64,000 bases of DNA, taken from assembly GCF_016899955.1 (NCBI RefSeq), contig NZ_JACJJL010000003.1, positions 62,001 to 126,000 on the forward strand, in the 5' to 3' direction. The notes under the pieces are model-generated. The model searched no databases. It was not told the origin of the DNA and worked only from the letters and a program-made list of their open reading frames with translations. The DNA is from Marseilla massiliensis (GTDB taxonomy: Bacteria > Bacteroidota > Bacteroidia > Bacteroidales > Bacteroidaceae). The translations under genes and the position numbers were made by a program. Shown piece after piece: positions 38,091-48,581 of this stretch; the stretch's first letter is position 1; each line of letters starts with the position of its first letter.

Positions 38091-39785
38091 ATGGCAAGAT
38101 ATAATATAACAAACAAAAGGTTGTTGGGAACTGTTGCGGTGGCCTTGAGCATTGTGGCATGTACTGATAATTGGGATGAGCACTATAACATGGGTTCTCC
38201 TTATGACGGAAACTTGTGGGAAGCAGTTTCATCCAATCCCAATCTGACAAATTTCGCACGCGTCATCGAAGCATGCGGGTATGATTCGTCATTGGTAAGT
38301 TCTCAGATGTTTACAGTGTTTGCTCCGACAAACGATTATTTCACTGCAGAGGATGCAAATGCTCTGATATCGGTATACAATGAGCAGAAAGCCAAGCATG
38401 TGAAAGACAACGATAACATGACAATAAAGGAGTTTGTCCAAAATCACATCGCCCTTTACAACTATTCCGTATCCAGCTTGAGCAACGACTCAATCGTTAT
38501 GATGAACGGCAAGTATTTGCCTCTGACTTCCAGTTTTATTGGTGGGTCACAGATGTCGTCGAGCAAAACAGTTGGCAACGGTATCCTGTACACGGTCGAC
38601 GGTCGGCTGCAATATTCCCCGAATGTGTTTGAATATCTTGAAAAAGATGCAGACCTTGATTCGGTTGCGCGCTTCCTTTATTCTTTCAATAAGTATGAGT
38701 TCCAGCCGGCATTGAGCGTGCCCGGCGACATCGTTGACGGCAAGACCCAGTATCTTGATTCCGTTACGACATTGACTAATGAAATTTTTGTAGAGTTGGA
38801 AGCCCGTCTCAGTTCTGAGGACAGCACATATTGGATGGTTGTTCCTACCAATGATGTGTGGAGCGCTTTGGTGCCAGAATACGAGAAATATTTCCAGTAC
38901 GACAAGTCTGTTAACAAGCGTGACTCGTTGCAGTTTGTCAATGCTCGCATGGCCTTGCTCCGTGGAACGATATTCAGTCGTACCAACAACAGTGACCAGT
39001 CGGTCAAGGACTCTGCCATGTCTACAAATGCCGTACCGTATGGGATGCGTCGTTTCTTTTATGGCTCAAGTTCAGACAAGTATTACCAATATGAACGTCC
39101 GTTCGAGCCGGGTGGTGTCTTTTATGGGTCAACGTCTGACAAATGCAGTAATGGCCTCATATATAAGGCCGGTGATTGGCATATAGACAAGACACAGACA
39201 TTCTTCCAGACTATACGTGCCGAAGGAGAAAACAATGAGCGCCTCGACTCCGTTGACCAGGCTTCGACAAATGCTCCGTTGGCCATCTACAAGGTGTCGC
39301 CAAGTAATAAGTTTTATGATAAGATTTCCGGCAAATCCTATTCAGAGATATCTCCTGCCAGTGGCGCTGCAACTAACATAAAGGCAGTGTTCAACATACC
39401 TGGTGTTTTGTCAAACATCGGCTACGATATTTATGTCGTAACAGTTCCTGCTTTAGCCGGCGACACATTGGCTTCTGCAGCAGATCGCCTGCCTACCAAG
39501 TTCAGAGTCAGGATGGCTTATAACGACGAGAACGGGAAGCAGCCTGCAAAGGAGTCTAACTGGACTTTGCTTCAGCAGGCTTTGCAGACAACTCCCGATG
39601 CTGTAGATACGTTCCTGGTGGCAGAGAATGTCAAGGTGCCGTATTGTTCATGGGGTTCCAACATGCAGCCGCAGGTTAAGATTATCTTCGATACGCGTGT
39701 AAGCAACGCTGATGTGAGGAAAGGAGTATTCAACCGTATCCTCCGCATTGACTGCATTGTTTTCAAGCCACATGATGAAGAATAA
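38091..39785 (+). CDS. Fasciclin-domain lipoprotein 3
   Basis: The 564-residue lipoprotein (cysteine in SIVAC) has a first FAS1 domain (about 40-190) with NFARVIEACGYDSSL, QMFTVFAPTNDYF and GNGILYTVDG, all canonical FAS1 features. A second FAS1-like domain (about 190-400) has STYWMVVPTNDVW. The C-terminal part is beta-rich and not recognised. It is the third fasciclin lipoprotein in the operon, between the first SusC/SusD set and the second. It probably presents glycan to one of the transporters; adhesion is the other possibility. Confidence 0.85.
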   Translation: MARYNITNKRLLGTVAVALSIVACTDNWDEHYNMGSPYDGNLWEAVSSNPNLTNFARVIEACGYDSSLVSSQMFTVFAPTNDYFTAEDANALISVYNEQKAKHVKDNDNMTIKEFVQNHIALYNYSVSSLSNDSIVMMNGKYLPLTSSFIGGSQMSSSKTVGNGILYTVDGRLQYSPNVFEYLEKDADLDSVARFLYSFNKYEFQPALSVPGDIVDGKTQYLDSVTTLTNEIFVELEARLSSEDSTYWMVVPTNDVWSALVPEYEKYFQYDKSVNKRDSLQFVNARMALLRGTIFSRTNNSDQSVKDSAMSTNAVPYGMRRFFYGSSSDKYYQYERPFEPGGVFYGSTSDKCSNGLIYKAGDWHIDKTQTFFQTIRAEGENNERLDSVDQASTNAPLAIYKVSPSNKFYDKISGKSYSEISPASGAATNIKAVFNIPGVLSNIGYDIYVVTVPALAGDTLASAADRLPTKFRVRMAYNDENGKQPAKESNWTLLQQALQTTPDAVDTFLVAENVKVPYCSWGSNMQPQVKIIFDTRVSNADVRKGVFNRILRIDCIVFKPHDEE

Positions 39786-39818
39786 AACTTATTAACATAA
39801 CTATAAAGTGACATCAAA

Positions 39819-42800
39819 ATGAAGCTCAATAATATCAGATATAATAAAACACGTTATTGTGTTCCGGCTGGGGCATTAATGCTATGCATGGGGATGTTGG
39901 TGTATGCTCCTAATGTGTTGGCCCAGACCGACGAACCAGATGTTGTCATGAAGAAATCCGATACCCCAAAGCAACGGCAGTATACTCTGCGTGCTGTCGA
40001 GGGGCGTGTTACAGATGCCGATGGCAACCCTGTGTTTGGTGCAATGGTTAAGGCCATGAATGTCGAGGGCTACAGTACGTTTACAGAGGAAGATGGTACC
40101 TACAAGCTTTATGTCCCTGTGTTTTCCAGTTCGTTGATTGTTTCAGAGCCGAAACACAATCCTGTGGTCATCGGGTTGCTTAAGGGCGAGAGGCAATATG
40201 ATGCAGTAATGCATTCAATGTCATTCACTGCCGACTACAGCGACGAACAGAATGAGTTTGGCGGCAAGAGCGCAACATCGTTCAACTATACGTCTGCCCT
40301 GAATGTAAAGGAGGAGATACAAAAGCAGTTGGGCGGAATGGCCTATACCAAAATGCGTAACGGCACACCCGGCATAGGTGGCGACATCTTTATCAACGGC
40401 ATTAATTCGTTGAATGTCAATGCCCAGCCTCTTGTCGTTGTCGATGGCGTTGTGCTCGACCAGCAGTATGGCCGAACGATGATTCATGACGGGTTTACCA
40501 ACGACATCCTTTCAAACATAAGCCCGGCAGACATTGCCAAGGTTACAGTGCTTCGCAACGGGACTGCGCTATATGGCGCAAAAGGTGCCAACGGTGTCAT
40601 ACTGATAGAGACACATCGATGCAGAAGCCTGGCTACACGTATCTCTGCCACCCTCTCGGCTGGCGTGACCACCATGCCCAAGTTCATCGACATGATGGAT
40701 GCCGAGCAGTACAGGGGGTATGCCTCGGAGATGCTGAAGACCACTTTGTCGAAAAACAGGGAGTTCAAGTTCCTTAACAATGATCCAGGCTATTATTATT
40801 ACAACCAGTACCATAACAAAACCGACTGGAAAGACAAGATATACCGCACGGCCATATCTCAGAGCTATGGCATAACAGTCGAAGGCGGTGACAATGTTGC
40901 CACATATAATCTGTCGGTCGGATATACCAAGGCGAACAGCACCATGGAGTATAACGACATGTCGCGCCTTAACGTTCGGTTCAATACAGACATCAACCTG
41001 CTCAAGAATCTGTCTGTGAGGTTTGATGCTTCATTTGCCGACATAACACGCGACATAAGGGACGATGGCGCTCCTTCCGGCTATAGCGAAGGCACCCCAA
41101 CGTCGCCTGCGTTCCTGGCCTATGCCAAGGCGCCGTTCCTCAGCCCCTACGCCTTCGGCCGTGGTGTCATATCCGATTCGCATCTCGATATTGTTCCCGA
41201 GAGCTACTTGGACGAGGCATTGGCCAACTATCCTGATTACAACTGGAAACTTGCCAATCCCGTAGCCTTGAATGAGTATGCAGAGGCTTCAAACAAGAAC
41301 CGCTTTGAAAATTCGCTGTTAAACATATCAGTATGGCCCGAATACCGTTTTTCGCCCAATCTGTCGATAAGCGAGCACTTTAGCTATACATTGGTAAACA
41401 CCAATGAGAAATACTATATTCCTATCAATGGTGTGCCGTCATACTACGTTGCAGCCGTCAACGGCTTCAGGACCAATGAGGTGCGTTCGCTTTTCTCAAA
41501 GCAAAACTCGGTCATGAGCGACACTCGCTTGTCTTGGCATAATAGGTACGACGCACACAACTTAGAGTTGTTTGGTGGTGCCCGCATTTTGTGGGAGTCG
41601 TATTTGCTCAACAATCAGTTGGGATACAACACCGGCAGCGACAAAACCCCTTTCATGAGTTCCAGCCTTATGAATGCCAGTTCGTTTGGAACTAAAGACA
41701 ATTGGAACTCCCTGGCCTGGTATCTGCAGGCAAACTATGATTATATGGGCAAGTATTTCCTGCAGGGCAATGTCACCATTGAAGGTTCGTCTCGTTTCGG
41801 AAGCGAGGCTTCCGGTTTAGACCTGTTTGGTGCCAGATGGGGTGTGTTCCCGTCGGTGCAGGCATCGTGGGTGGTGACCAACGAGCCTTGGATGGCCAAA
41901 TCCTCGGTGTTCGACTATTTGCGCCTGTCGGCAGGTTACGACGTCAGCGGAAACGACGACATCGACTACTATGCCGCGCGTAGCTACCTGAGGTCAAAAC
42001 TGTTCCTCCATGCACTGTCGGGCTTGTCTATCGATGGCATTGGCAATACGCAGATAAAGTGGGAGACCACGCGCCGCGTCAATATCGGACTCGATGCAAA
42101 AATGCTCAGCAACCGTCTGTCGTTGTCGTTCAACCTGTATAAGTGCTGGACGAGCGACCTGCTGACCATGCAGAGCATCGGTTTCTTGTCCGGCCTCGAT
42201 TCCAACTGGTCTAATGGTGGGAAGCTTGAGAATGTAGGGCTTGATGTAGCTGCAATGGTCAAGGTCATCTCAAATTGCAATTGGCAGTGGGAAGTAGGAG
42301 CCAGCATGGGGCACTATAAGAACAAGCTGACCGAGTTGCCAGACAACAAGACACACATTGACAACGAGATGTATGGTGCAGTAATACGTTCGGAGGTTGG
42401 CTCGCCCGTCAATATGTTCTACGGCTACAAGACCGAGGGTGTGTATTCAACGTCAGAGCAGGCAAAGGCTGCCGGATTGTATGTTCTTGACGCCAATGGC
42501 GTGACTAAGCATTATTATGGTGCAGGCGACATGATTTTCGTCGACAGGGATGGAAACCACGAGATAAATGAGAACGACCGTTTCATTATCGGTGACCCCA
42601 ATCCTGATATTTTCGGCAATATTTCCACATCATTGTCATATAAGAACATCAGACTTGATGTTTGTTTCAATTACAGTCTGGGCAATGACGTTTATAACTA
42701 TATGCGTTCGCAGTTGGAGGGAGGCAGCCGTTTCATTAACCAGACCACCAACCTGCTTGGCAGGTGGCAGTCAGAAGGCCAGGTGACAAACGTGCCGAGG

Positions 42801-43091
42801 GTTGTGTTCCAGGATCCTATGGGCAACTCGCGTTTCAGTGACCGTTGGATTGAAGACGGTTCGTATCTTCGTTTGAAAACAGTGACCTTGAGCTATCGCC
42901 TGCCAATTAGCTCGCAGTACATACAAGGCCTCGAGTGTTGGATACAGGGCAACAAACTTTTGACGCTGAGCAAGTACCTCGGTTCCGACCCGGAGTTCTC
43001 TGCCACGACATCTGTCATAGGGCAGGGCATAGACTGTGGCCAGCTGCCGCAAAGCGCCTCGTTTGTTGCCGGTGTGAGAATCAATTTGTAA
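39819..43091 (+). CDS. SusC-family TonB-dependent transporter 2
   Basis: The 1090-residue SusC-like protein has a signal peptide (to about residue 36), a carboxypeptidase-regulatory-like domain (VEGRVTDADGNPVFGAMVKAM), a plug with QPLVVVDGVVLDQQYG and ALYGAKGANGVILIET, and a barrel ending in SASFVAGVRINL. The plug start LNVKEEIQKQLGGMAYTKM differs from the LQGRxAG form of SusC 1, so the two pairs are not recent duplicates. It imports a glycan product together with SusD 2, 21 bp downstream. Confidence 0.95.
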   Translation: MKLNNIRYNKTRYCVPAGALMLCMGMLVYAPNVLAQTDEPDVVMKKSDTPKQRQYTLRAVEGRVTDADGNPVFGAMVKAMNVEGYSTFTEEDGTYKLYVPVFSSSLIVSEPKHNPVVIGLLKGERQYDAVMHSMSFTADYSDEQNEFGGKSATSFNYTSALNVKEEIQKQLGGMAYTKMRNGTPGIGGDIFINGINSLNVNAQPLVVVDGVVLDQQYGRTMIHDGFTNDILSNISPADIAKVTVLRNGTALYGAKGANGVILIETHRCRSLATRISATLSAGVTTMPKFIDMMDAEQYRGYASEMLKTTLSKNREFKFLNNDPGYYYYNQYHNKTDWKDKIYRTAISQSYGITVEGGDNVATYNLSVGYTKANSTMEYNDMSRLNVRFNTDINLLKNLSVRFDASFADITRDIRDDGAPSGYSEGTPTSPAFLAYAKAPFLSPYAFGRGVISDSHLDIVPESYLDEALANYPDYNWKLANPVALNEYAEASNKNRFENSLLNISVWPEYRFSPNLSISEHFSYTLVNTNEKYYIPINGVPSYYVAAVNGFRTNEVRSLFSKQNSVMSDTRLSWHNRYDAHNLELFGGARILWESYLLNNQLGYNTGSDKTPFMSSSLMNASSFGTKDNWNSLAWYLQANYDYMGKYFLQGNVTIEGSSRFGSEASGLDLFGARWGVFPSVQASWVVTNEPWMAKSSVFDYLRLSAGYDVSGNDDIDYYAARSYLRSKLFLHALSGLSIDGIGNTQIKWETTRRVNIGLDAKMLSNRLSLSFNLYKCWTSDLLTMQSIGFLSGLDSNWSNGGKLENVGLDVAAMVKVISNCNWQWEVGASMGHYKNKLTELPDNKTHIDNEMYGAVIRSEVGSPVNMFYGYKTEGVYSTSEQAKAAGLYVLDANGVTKHYYGAGDMIFVDRDGNHEINENDRFIIGDPNPDIFGNISTSLSYKNIRLDVCFNYSLGNDVYNYMRSQLEGGSRFINQTTNLLGRWQSEGQVTNVPRVVFQDPMGNSRFSDRWIEDGSYLRLKTVTLSYRLPISSQYIQGLECWIQGNKLLTLSKYLGSDPEFSATTSVIGQGIDCGQLPQSASFVAGVRINL

Positions 43092-43112
43092 AACATAATA
43101 ATAAACGAAAAT

Positions 43113-44876
43113 ATGAAAACGAAATATCTGCTGTTTGGCGGGCTTGTTGTCGCATCGTCTCTGTTGTCGGCATGTAGTGATTTCTTCGACCAAGATTCCG
43201 ACCACGTGATTTTTGCCGATGATTATGAGTTAAACAAGTCGTCGGATACCATCTACTCACTTACCGGAATAATGTCAAAGATGCAGGCTTTGGGCGACCG
43301 CACCGTCCTTCTTGGTGAAGTCAGGGGTGATTTGGTTGACGTTACAAATTCTGCAAACGCCGATTTGCGAGAGTTGGCACAGTTTGACGTAAGCGACGGG
43401 AACAGGTATAACAGCCCCAAGGACTATTATGCTGTGATCAACAACTGCAACCTCTACTTATCCAAGGCTGACACGGCTGTTAGGAACAGTGCCAACAAGT
43501 CGTTGTTCATCAAGGAGTATGCAGCAGTAAAAGCCTATAGGGCATGGACCTATCTGCAGCTTGCGTTGAATTATGGAAAGGTGCCATTTTATACCAAGCC
43601 AATAACGACGAAAGAGCAGGCCGAGGCAAAATACCCGGAAAAGGATATCGTTGATTTGTGCAATACACTTGTTGCCGACATCGCTCCGCTGGCCGAGGTC
43701 GAGATGCCCGGGTTAGGCAATATCGGTATTACCGACAGCCGTATGCTGTACTTCCCGATATATGTGTTGTTGGGCGACCTTAATCTGTGGGCCGGAAATT
43801 ACAAGGAGGCTGCCATGGCTTATTATAAGTACATCACCACCGCCAACGGTAGCAATTCGTATTTCCCCATCACTTCACGCAGTGTGATGTGGAACGGCCC
43901 GGAGTGGGTATCTATCGGTGACAATTGGAGCAACATGTTCAACTCGGAGATTTTTACCAACGACCGTGAGATAATTACGATGATAGCCGGCGACTCCATA
44001 CCTTCTGAAGGCAACTACAGTCAGTTGCGCAATATATACAACAGCAGTGCAGACAATGATTACAAGGTCAGCCTTGTTCCATCTGAGTCATTGAAGGAGT
44101 TGTCGCAGCGTCAGGTTTGGTGTTATTTGGCAAACAACGGACGTGATACGGTGTATGCTCCTTCAAACCTCACGAGAAATCGTGCCGGCGACTTGAGGCT
44201 TGTTTCCTGCTGGAGGTCATATCAGTCGGTTTATGAGGGCAACACTGTGACGAGGCAGGTCGTCAGCAAGTTCCTTACCAGAAACATCCACGTTTACCGT
44301 CGGGCTACTGTTTACCTGCGTCTTGCCGAGGCGTTGAATCGTGCCGGCTACCCGCATTTTGCCTACGAGATATTGTCGGAGGGGGTTAACAACAAAGTGA
44401 TTGAGCGAGATGTGCTGCCGTATTGCAAGACCCCGGCAGACTCGGCTTTCGTCAAGTCTTTCAATTTCCCGTACAGTTCCAATTCGGGCTACATCGTGCT
44501 TGATGCCGGGGCGGAACATTCGTACAATACCATTGGATTGCATTCGCGTGGTTGCGGCCAGAGCCAGTACAACAAGTACTATCTTATGCCCGATGATTCC
44601 ACCCTCAGCGAAAAGGAGCGTCTGGACTATCAGATACGCAAGGTAGAGGACATGATTGTCGACGAAGGTGCCTTGGAGTTTGCTTTTGAGGGCGTTCGTT
44701 ATTACGATTTGTTGCGTGTGGCCCTCAGGCGCAATGACCCAAGCTATCTTGCTGACCGTATTTACGCCCGCAGGGGGGCAGAGCGCATAAGCGAGGTCAA
44801 GTCGGAAATAAAGGCAGACCTTACCGACAGGGCTAATTGGTTCTTGTCGTGGAATGGTAAGTTGGGTATTAAGTGA
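43113..44876 (+). CDS. SusD-family nutrient-binding lipoprotein 2
   Basis: The 587-residue lipoprotein (cysteine in LLSAC) shows the SusD features YYAVINNCNLYLSKADTAV, VKAYRAWTYLQLALNYGKVPFYT and, near the end, LEFAFEGVRYYDLLRVALRRNDP. The early SDFFDQDSDHVIF replaces the LELEP type of SusD 1, in line with a separate lineage. It partners SusC 2 and is followed by the GH128-like enzyme. Confidence 0.94.
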   Translation: MKTKYLLFGGLVVASSLLSACSDFFDQDSDHVIFADDYELNKSSDTIYSLTGIMSKMQALGDRTVLLGEVRGDLVDVTNSANADLRELAQFDVSDGNRYNSPKDYYAVINNCNLYLSKADTAVRNSANKSLFIKEYAAVKAYRAWTYLQLALNYGKVPFYTKPITTKEQAEAKYPEKDIVDLCNTLVADIAPLAEVEMPGLGNIGITDSRMLYFPIYVLLGDLNLWAGNYKEAAMAYYKYITTANGSNSYFPITSRSVMWNGPEWVSIGDNWSNMFNSEIFTNDREIITMIAGDSIPSEGNYSQLRNIYNSSADNDYKVSLVPSESLKELSQRQVWCYLANNGRDTVYAPSNLTRNRAGDLRLVSCWRSYQSVYEGNTVTRQVVSKFLTRNIHVYRRATVYLRLAEALNRAGYPHFAYEILSEGVNNKVIERDVLPYCKTPADSAFVKSFNFPYSSNSGYIVLDAGAEHSYNTIGLHSRGCGQSQYNKYYLMPDDSTLSEKERLDYQIRKVEDMIVDEGALEFAFEGVRYYDLLRVALRRNDPSYLADRIYARRGAERISEVKSEIKADLTDRANWFLSWNGKLGIK

Positions 44877-44906
44877 CGCTTGTCTAATAAACATAATGAA
44901 TTCACT

Positions 44907-47900
44907 ATGCGAATGAATATGTCATATAGATGGGCAATACTGTCCCTCGGCCTTCTTGCCGGTTCGGTTGCCGAGTCGGCCAATAAGGTGGTGACTGTTG
45001 GCCAAGTCACCTCGGATGTGGTTATTGCCGATGATGTTGATTATCACATAACAGACAGTGCCCCGTTTTCCATGACGGGCAGCATCAATATAACGGCCGT
45101 TGACCATGCCGTGGTTGTGTTTGACAATGTCAAGCCGTCAAGGCTGCTTGCCTTTCTGCCTCATGTCAGAATCAACGGCCAGGAAGCCGTCAACAATAAG
45201 ACATGCCAGGTAAAGATATACAACCAGGGGGCCATGATACTGCCATACGGCAGCGACCTCAGGCCGCTCACTGTTTACAGCGGCCAGAATTTCACGGGCG
45301 AGGCGGTCAATGACTTCAGGCTCGAGAGCAGCGGTGGCTTCATGAACACGCTCAGCGACGGCAAGCTTAACAACAAGATACGCAGCTTCAAGTTGAAAAG
45401 GGGCTATATGGTCACTTTTTCAACCCGTGCGGGTGGTTATGGCTACAGCCGTTGCTTCATAGCCGACACCGAAGACTTGGAAATGGCTGAAATGCCCGCA
45501 ATACTCGACCGCAGCATATCGTCATACCGTATCTTCAAATGGAATGACGCCAGCAAGAAGGGTTTGGCCAATGATACGCGTTCTGGTTCGAATGATGCCT
45601 TGAACACAACATGGTGCTATTCGTTCGGACTGGGCGAAGACACGGGCATCGACCGTGAGTGTGTGGCCCACCATATTTACGAGGGCTGGCCGTCGGTGGC
45701 CGATTGCGGAAGAAATGGATATACCACTTCGGCGCCTACGATGAAGACGAACAACGAGCCGGGCAACAAGGCCGACGACCATCCGCAGAGCGTGGCAGAG
45801 GTGCTGGCAAACTGGGAGCGCCTCATGGCCACCGGTTTGCGGTTGTGCTCGCCGTCGTCTCATGACGGAAGCTTGAGTTGGCTGAAAGAGTTTATTGATT
45901 CCGTTGATGCAAGGGGGTGGCGTTGCGATGTGCTTGACGTGCATTCCTATTGGCCGTCAGGCAGTTTCTATGGTCTGCAGTCGTGGTATAACAACTATGG
46001 CCGTCCGTTGTGGATATCCGAATGGTGTTGGGGCGCTTCGTGGAATCGCAACGGAGCTTTCAACCCTTCGCTTAGCGACGATGAGGCCAGGAGGCAGAAT
46101 GCCGACAAGGTGAAAGAGCTGACCGAACTGATGAATGGTTACGGATATGTAGAGCGTTTCTCATACTGGAATTCAGAGGCCGACAGGTCGAAACTGTATG
46201 TCAATGGCGTGTTGACCGGTGCCGGCAAAAACTATGCAGCCTTGCCCGGAGTGATAGGATATAACAAGCGTTATGAGTTCATTCCGAAGCTGCCAAAGTC
46301 GAAGGGGGCACCGTCGGACCTTTCGTGCCGCTTCAGCGCTGCCGACGGGGTGGCCGTGCTCAGTTGGCACGAGCCTAATGGCGAATACAATAAGAGCATG
46401 TTTGTGGAGCGCCGCAAGAAAGGCGCCGCCTGGGAACCCTTGGCGGAGGTCGAGCTGAAAGAAGGTGAAGCCGACTACCGTCTGGAAGATACCGGGGCGT
46501 TCGATGGTGCAGAGTATCGCATACATGTGGTTTATGCCGATGGCAAGGATTATTTCACGGCCAAGTCGGCAACGGCTGTTCCCGACAGGTTGGTAGCCGG
46601 CGATGCGCTTGTCATAGGCGGGAAAACCTACTACATAGGAGGCAACTTGTTGCCAAACGGCAACTTTGACTTCGGCACATACGGGTGGACCAATGGCGAA
46701 GGCAGGCAGCTGTCGTGGCCCGACTTCGAGGTCATGGGCAAGGGCGGATACGACGGCGGCACATATCTGCAGGCATATTCACACCATTCGCCTGACAAGG
46801 CCGGTGCCGTCAAGACCGTTGTCGACTTGGAGAAAGGGGCCGACTATTACTTTAGTGTAGCCTCTTATTTCAACGGCATGTCGGTAAACAAGTTGAGCAT
46901 GACGCGCGATGGTGTCACCGAAGACTCTACCGTGGTTGGAATACCCAACAACGTGGTGTGGTCGAAATATGCAACAGCATTCAATGCGGGTACTTACAGC
47001 AAGGCCATTGTCTCACTCGCATATTTAAGGTCGTGCGCCCAGTTTGATCAATTCATGGTTTCGCGGCTGTTTGCTTCAAAGGATGCAGCCATTGCCGACG
47101 GGTTGATGGCCGAGGCAAACAGGGCCCGCATGCTGATAGACTTCAACAAAACGCTGCCAAACCTTAACGCCGGCGTCAGTTCGGTGTTGGAGCGTACCGA
47201 AACAACTGAGGCCCATTTGAGGGCGTTGGTTGCCGTTGTCGACAACACCATAAAGGCCATCCAAGGCAAGCGCAAGGCCGACTCGCTGGCTGTCTTGGCC
47301 GACGCTGCCATCAGCGAAGGGTTTGACGGCAGCGAAAGCCTTGAGGCGTCGATGGCTGTGCTGAAGGAGACATCGTCGGCAGAGACATATCTGAGCGAGG
47401 TGGAAAATATGGAAGGCGTGCTTTCGTCGTGCATGCCGTTAAATGCCACCACATTCATCAAATATCCGTCGTTTGAGCAGCAAACCGCCGATTGGGTTCA
47501 ATCTGGGTCATACGCCGGCGGACAGCAGGGCGTGATGACAGCCGATGGCAAAAAGTGCTGGCGGGCACAGTGGGACGGTTTGGGCGCATCGGAGTCGAAC
47601 GACAAGTCGATGGCTGTGTCGCAGACAATAGTCAAGGATGCCGACGGCGAATATCTTTCACACGGTTTGTATGTATTGGAGTGCAAGGCGTCGACGGAGC
47701 ATTATTGCATCACCGACCAGCATTCATACCTGTTGTATAAAGGCGACAGCATTGTCTCGCCGGTATTGTCGGCCGACTACATGGACATCCCCACCATATC
47801 GGGGGATGGCAAATGGCAGACATTGACAACACCGCCGGTGTATGTAGGCGACAGGGATACCCTAACCATTGGGTTTGCCGCAACCAAAGCCAACGCCATA

Positions 47901-48581
47901 GACAATGCGTGGAAGCCTTATGGCGACAATGGTGGTAAGGGCGACATGCGTGAGGGCAGCTGGTGGGCAACCGATTTTGTGCTCCGCCATCTTCCCGTTT
48001 ATCATTACAAAACCGACGGCAGTGGGTGGTTTACCCTTTGCCTGCCTTACGACGCGGCACCATCCAAGGGGGTAAGGTTTTATCAAATTGCAGGCATCAC
48101 GCAGGGTAAGTCGCAGATTTGCCTGGAGGAGATTGCCGGCACGCCAGCCGGTGTGCCGTGTGTGGTTTATTCAGACCATGCTGATGTGGTGATTTATGAG
48201 ACAGGCGAGAAGGTTGCAAGGCGCACGCCCGGCCCCAACGGGCTCAACGGGTTGTTCATAACTTCTGCCACCACGCCCGAGAACGGACTGGTCTTGCAGA
48301 ATGGCGAATGGGTTGTGCAAAACTCACCCAACAGGGATGAGAGGGCCGCGATTGGCAACTACTCCGCCTACATCAAGAGCCTCGACAACATCAGCGAGCT
48401 CGCCGCTTGGAGCGGGGTAACCCTTCCTGTCGGCATGCTTGTGTCGTCAATCAGCAATGCCAAGGCCGACGGGGCCACGCCTGCATATTATTCTCTCGAC
48501 GGCGTAAGGTACAAAGATGAACCCAAGTCAGGGGTTTATTTGAAGGTAATTAACGGTAAAGCAATTAAAGTAGTGAGATGA
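44907..48581 (+). CDS. GH128-like beta-1,3-glucanase, multidomain
   Basis: The ATG at 44907 gives 1224 residues with a signal peptide; the TTG at 44880 lies just after the previous stop and is unlikely. An N-terminal beta-domain (about 20-190) leads to a TIM-barrel resembling GH128 (Glyco_hydro_cc). The acid/base is probably E284 in NNEPGN and the nucleophile E372 in WISEWCWG, with DVLDVHSYWPSG between them. A fibronectin-like domain (about 450-560) and two carbohydrate-binding-like domains (near 580-720 and 850-1030) follow, then a sorting-tag-like C-terminus (YSLDGVRYKDEPKSGVYL). GH128 enzymes cut beta-1,3-glucans. The substrate of this member cannot be proved from sequence. Its stop overlaps the next gene's ATG (ATGA). 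Confidence 0.8.
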   Translation: MRMNMSYRWAILSLGLLAGSVAESANKVVTVGQVTSDVVIADDVDYHITDSAPFSMTGSINITAVDHAVVVFDNVKPSRLLAFLPHVRINGQEAVNNKTCQVKIYNQGAMILPYGSDLRPLTVYSGQNFTGEAVNDFRLESSGGFMNTLSDGKLNNKIRSFKLKRGYMVTFSTRAGGYGYSRCFIADTEDLEMAEMPAILDRSISSYRIFKWNDASKKGLANDTRSGSNDALNTTWCYSFGLGEDTGIDRECVAHHIYEGWPSVADCGRNGYTTSAPTMKTNNEPGNKADDHPQSVAEVLANWERLMATGLRLCSPSSHDGSLSWLKEFIDSVDARGWRCDVLDVHSYWPSGSFYGLQSWYNNYGRPLWISEWCWGASWNRNGAFNPSLSDDEARRQNADKVKELTELMNGYGYVERFSYWNSEADRSKLYVNGVLTGAGKNYAALPGVIGYNKRYEFIPKLPKSKGAPSDLSCRFSAADGVAVLSWHEPNGEYNKSMFVERRKKGAAWEPLAEVELKEGEADYRLEDTGAFDGAEYRIHVVYADGKDYFTAKSATAVPDRLVAGDALVIGGKTYYIGGNLLPNGNFDFGTYGWTNGEGRQLSWPDFEVMGKGGYDGGTYLQAYSHHSPDKAGAVKTVVDLEKGADYYFSVASYFNGMSVNKLSMTRDGVTEDSTVVGIPNNVVWSKYATAFNAGTYSKAIVSLAYLRSCAQFDQFMVSRLFASKDAAIADGLMAEANRARMLIDFNKTLPNLNAGVSSVLERTETTEAHLRALVAVVDNTIKAIQGKRKADSLAVLADAAISEGFDGSESLEASMAVLKETSSAETYLSEVENMEGVLSSCMPLNATTFIKYPSFEQQTADWVQSGSYAGGQQGVMTADGKKCWRAQWDGLGASESNDKSMAVSQTIVKDADGEYLSHGLYVLECKASTEHYCITDQHSYLLYKGDSIVSPVLSADYMDIPTISGDGKWQTLTTPPVYVGDRDTLTIGFAATKANAIDNAWKPYGDNGGKGDMREGSWWATDFVLRHLPVYHYKTDGSGWFTLCLPYDAAPSKGVRFYQIAGITQGKSQICLEEIAGTPAGVPCVVYSDHADVVIYETGEKVARRTPGPNGLNGLFITSATTPENGLVLQNGEWVVQNSPNRDERAAIGNYSAYIKSLDNISELAAWSGVTLPVGMLVSSISNAKADGATPAYYSLDGVRYKDEPKSGVYLKVINGKAIKVVR

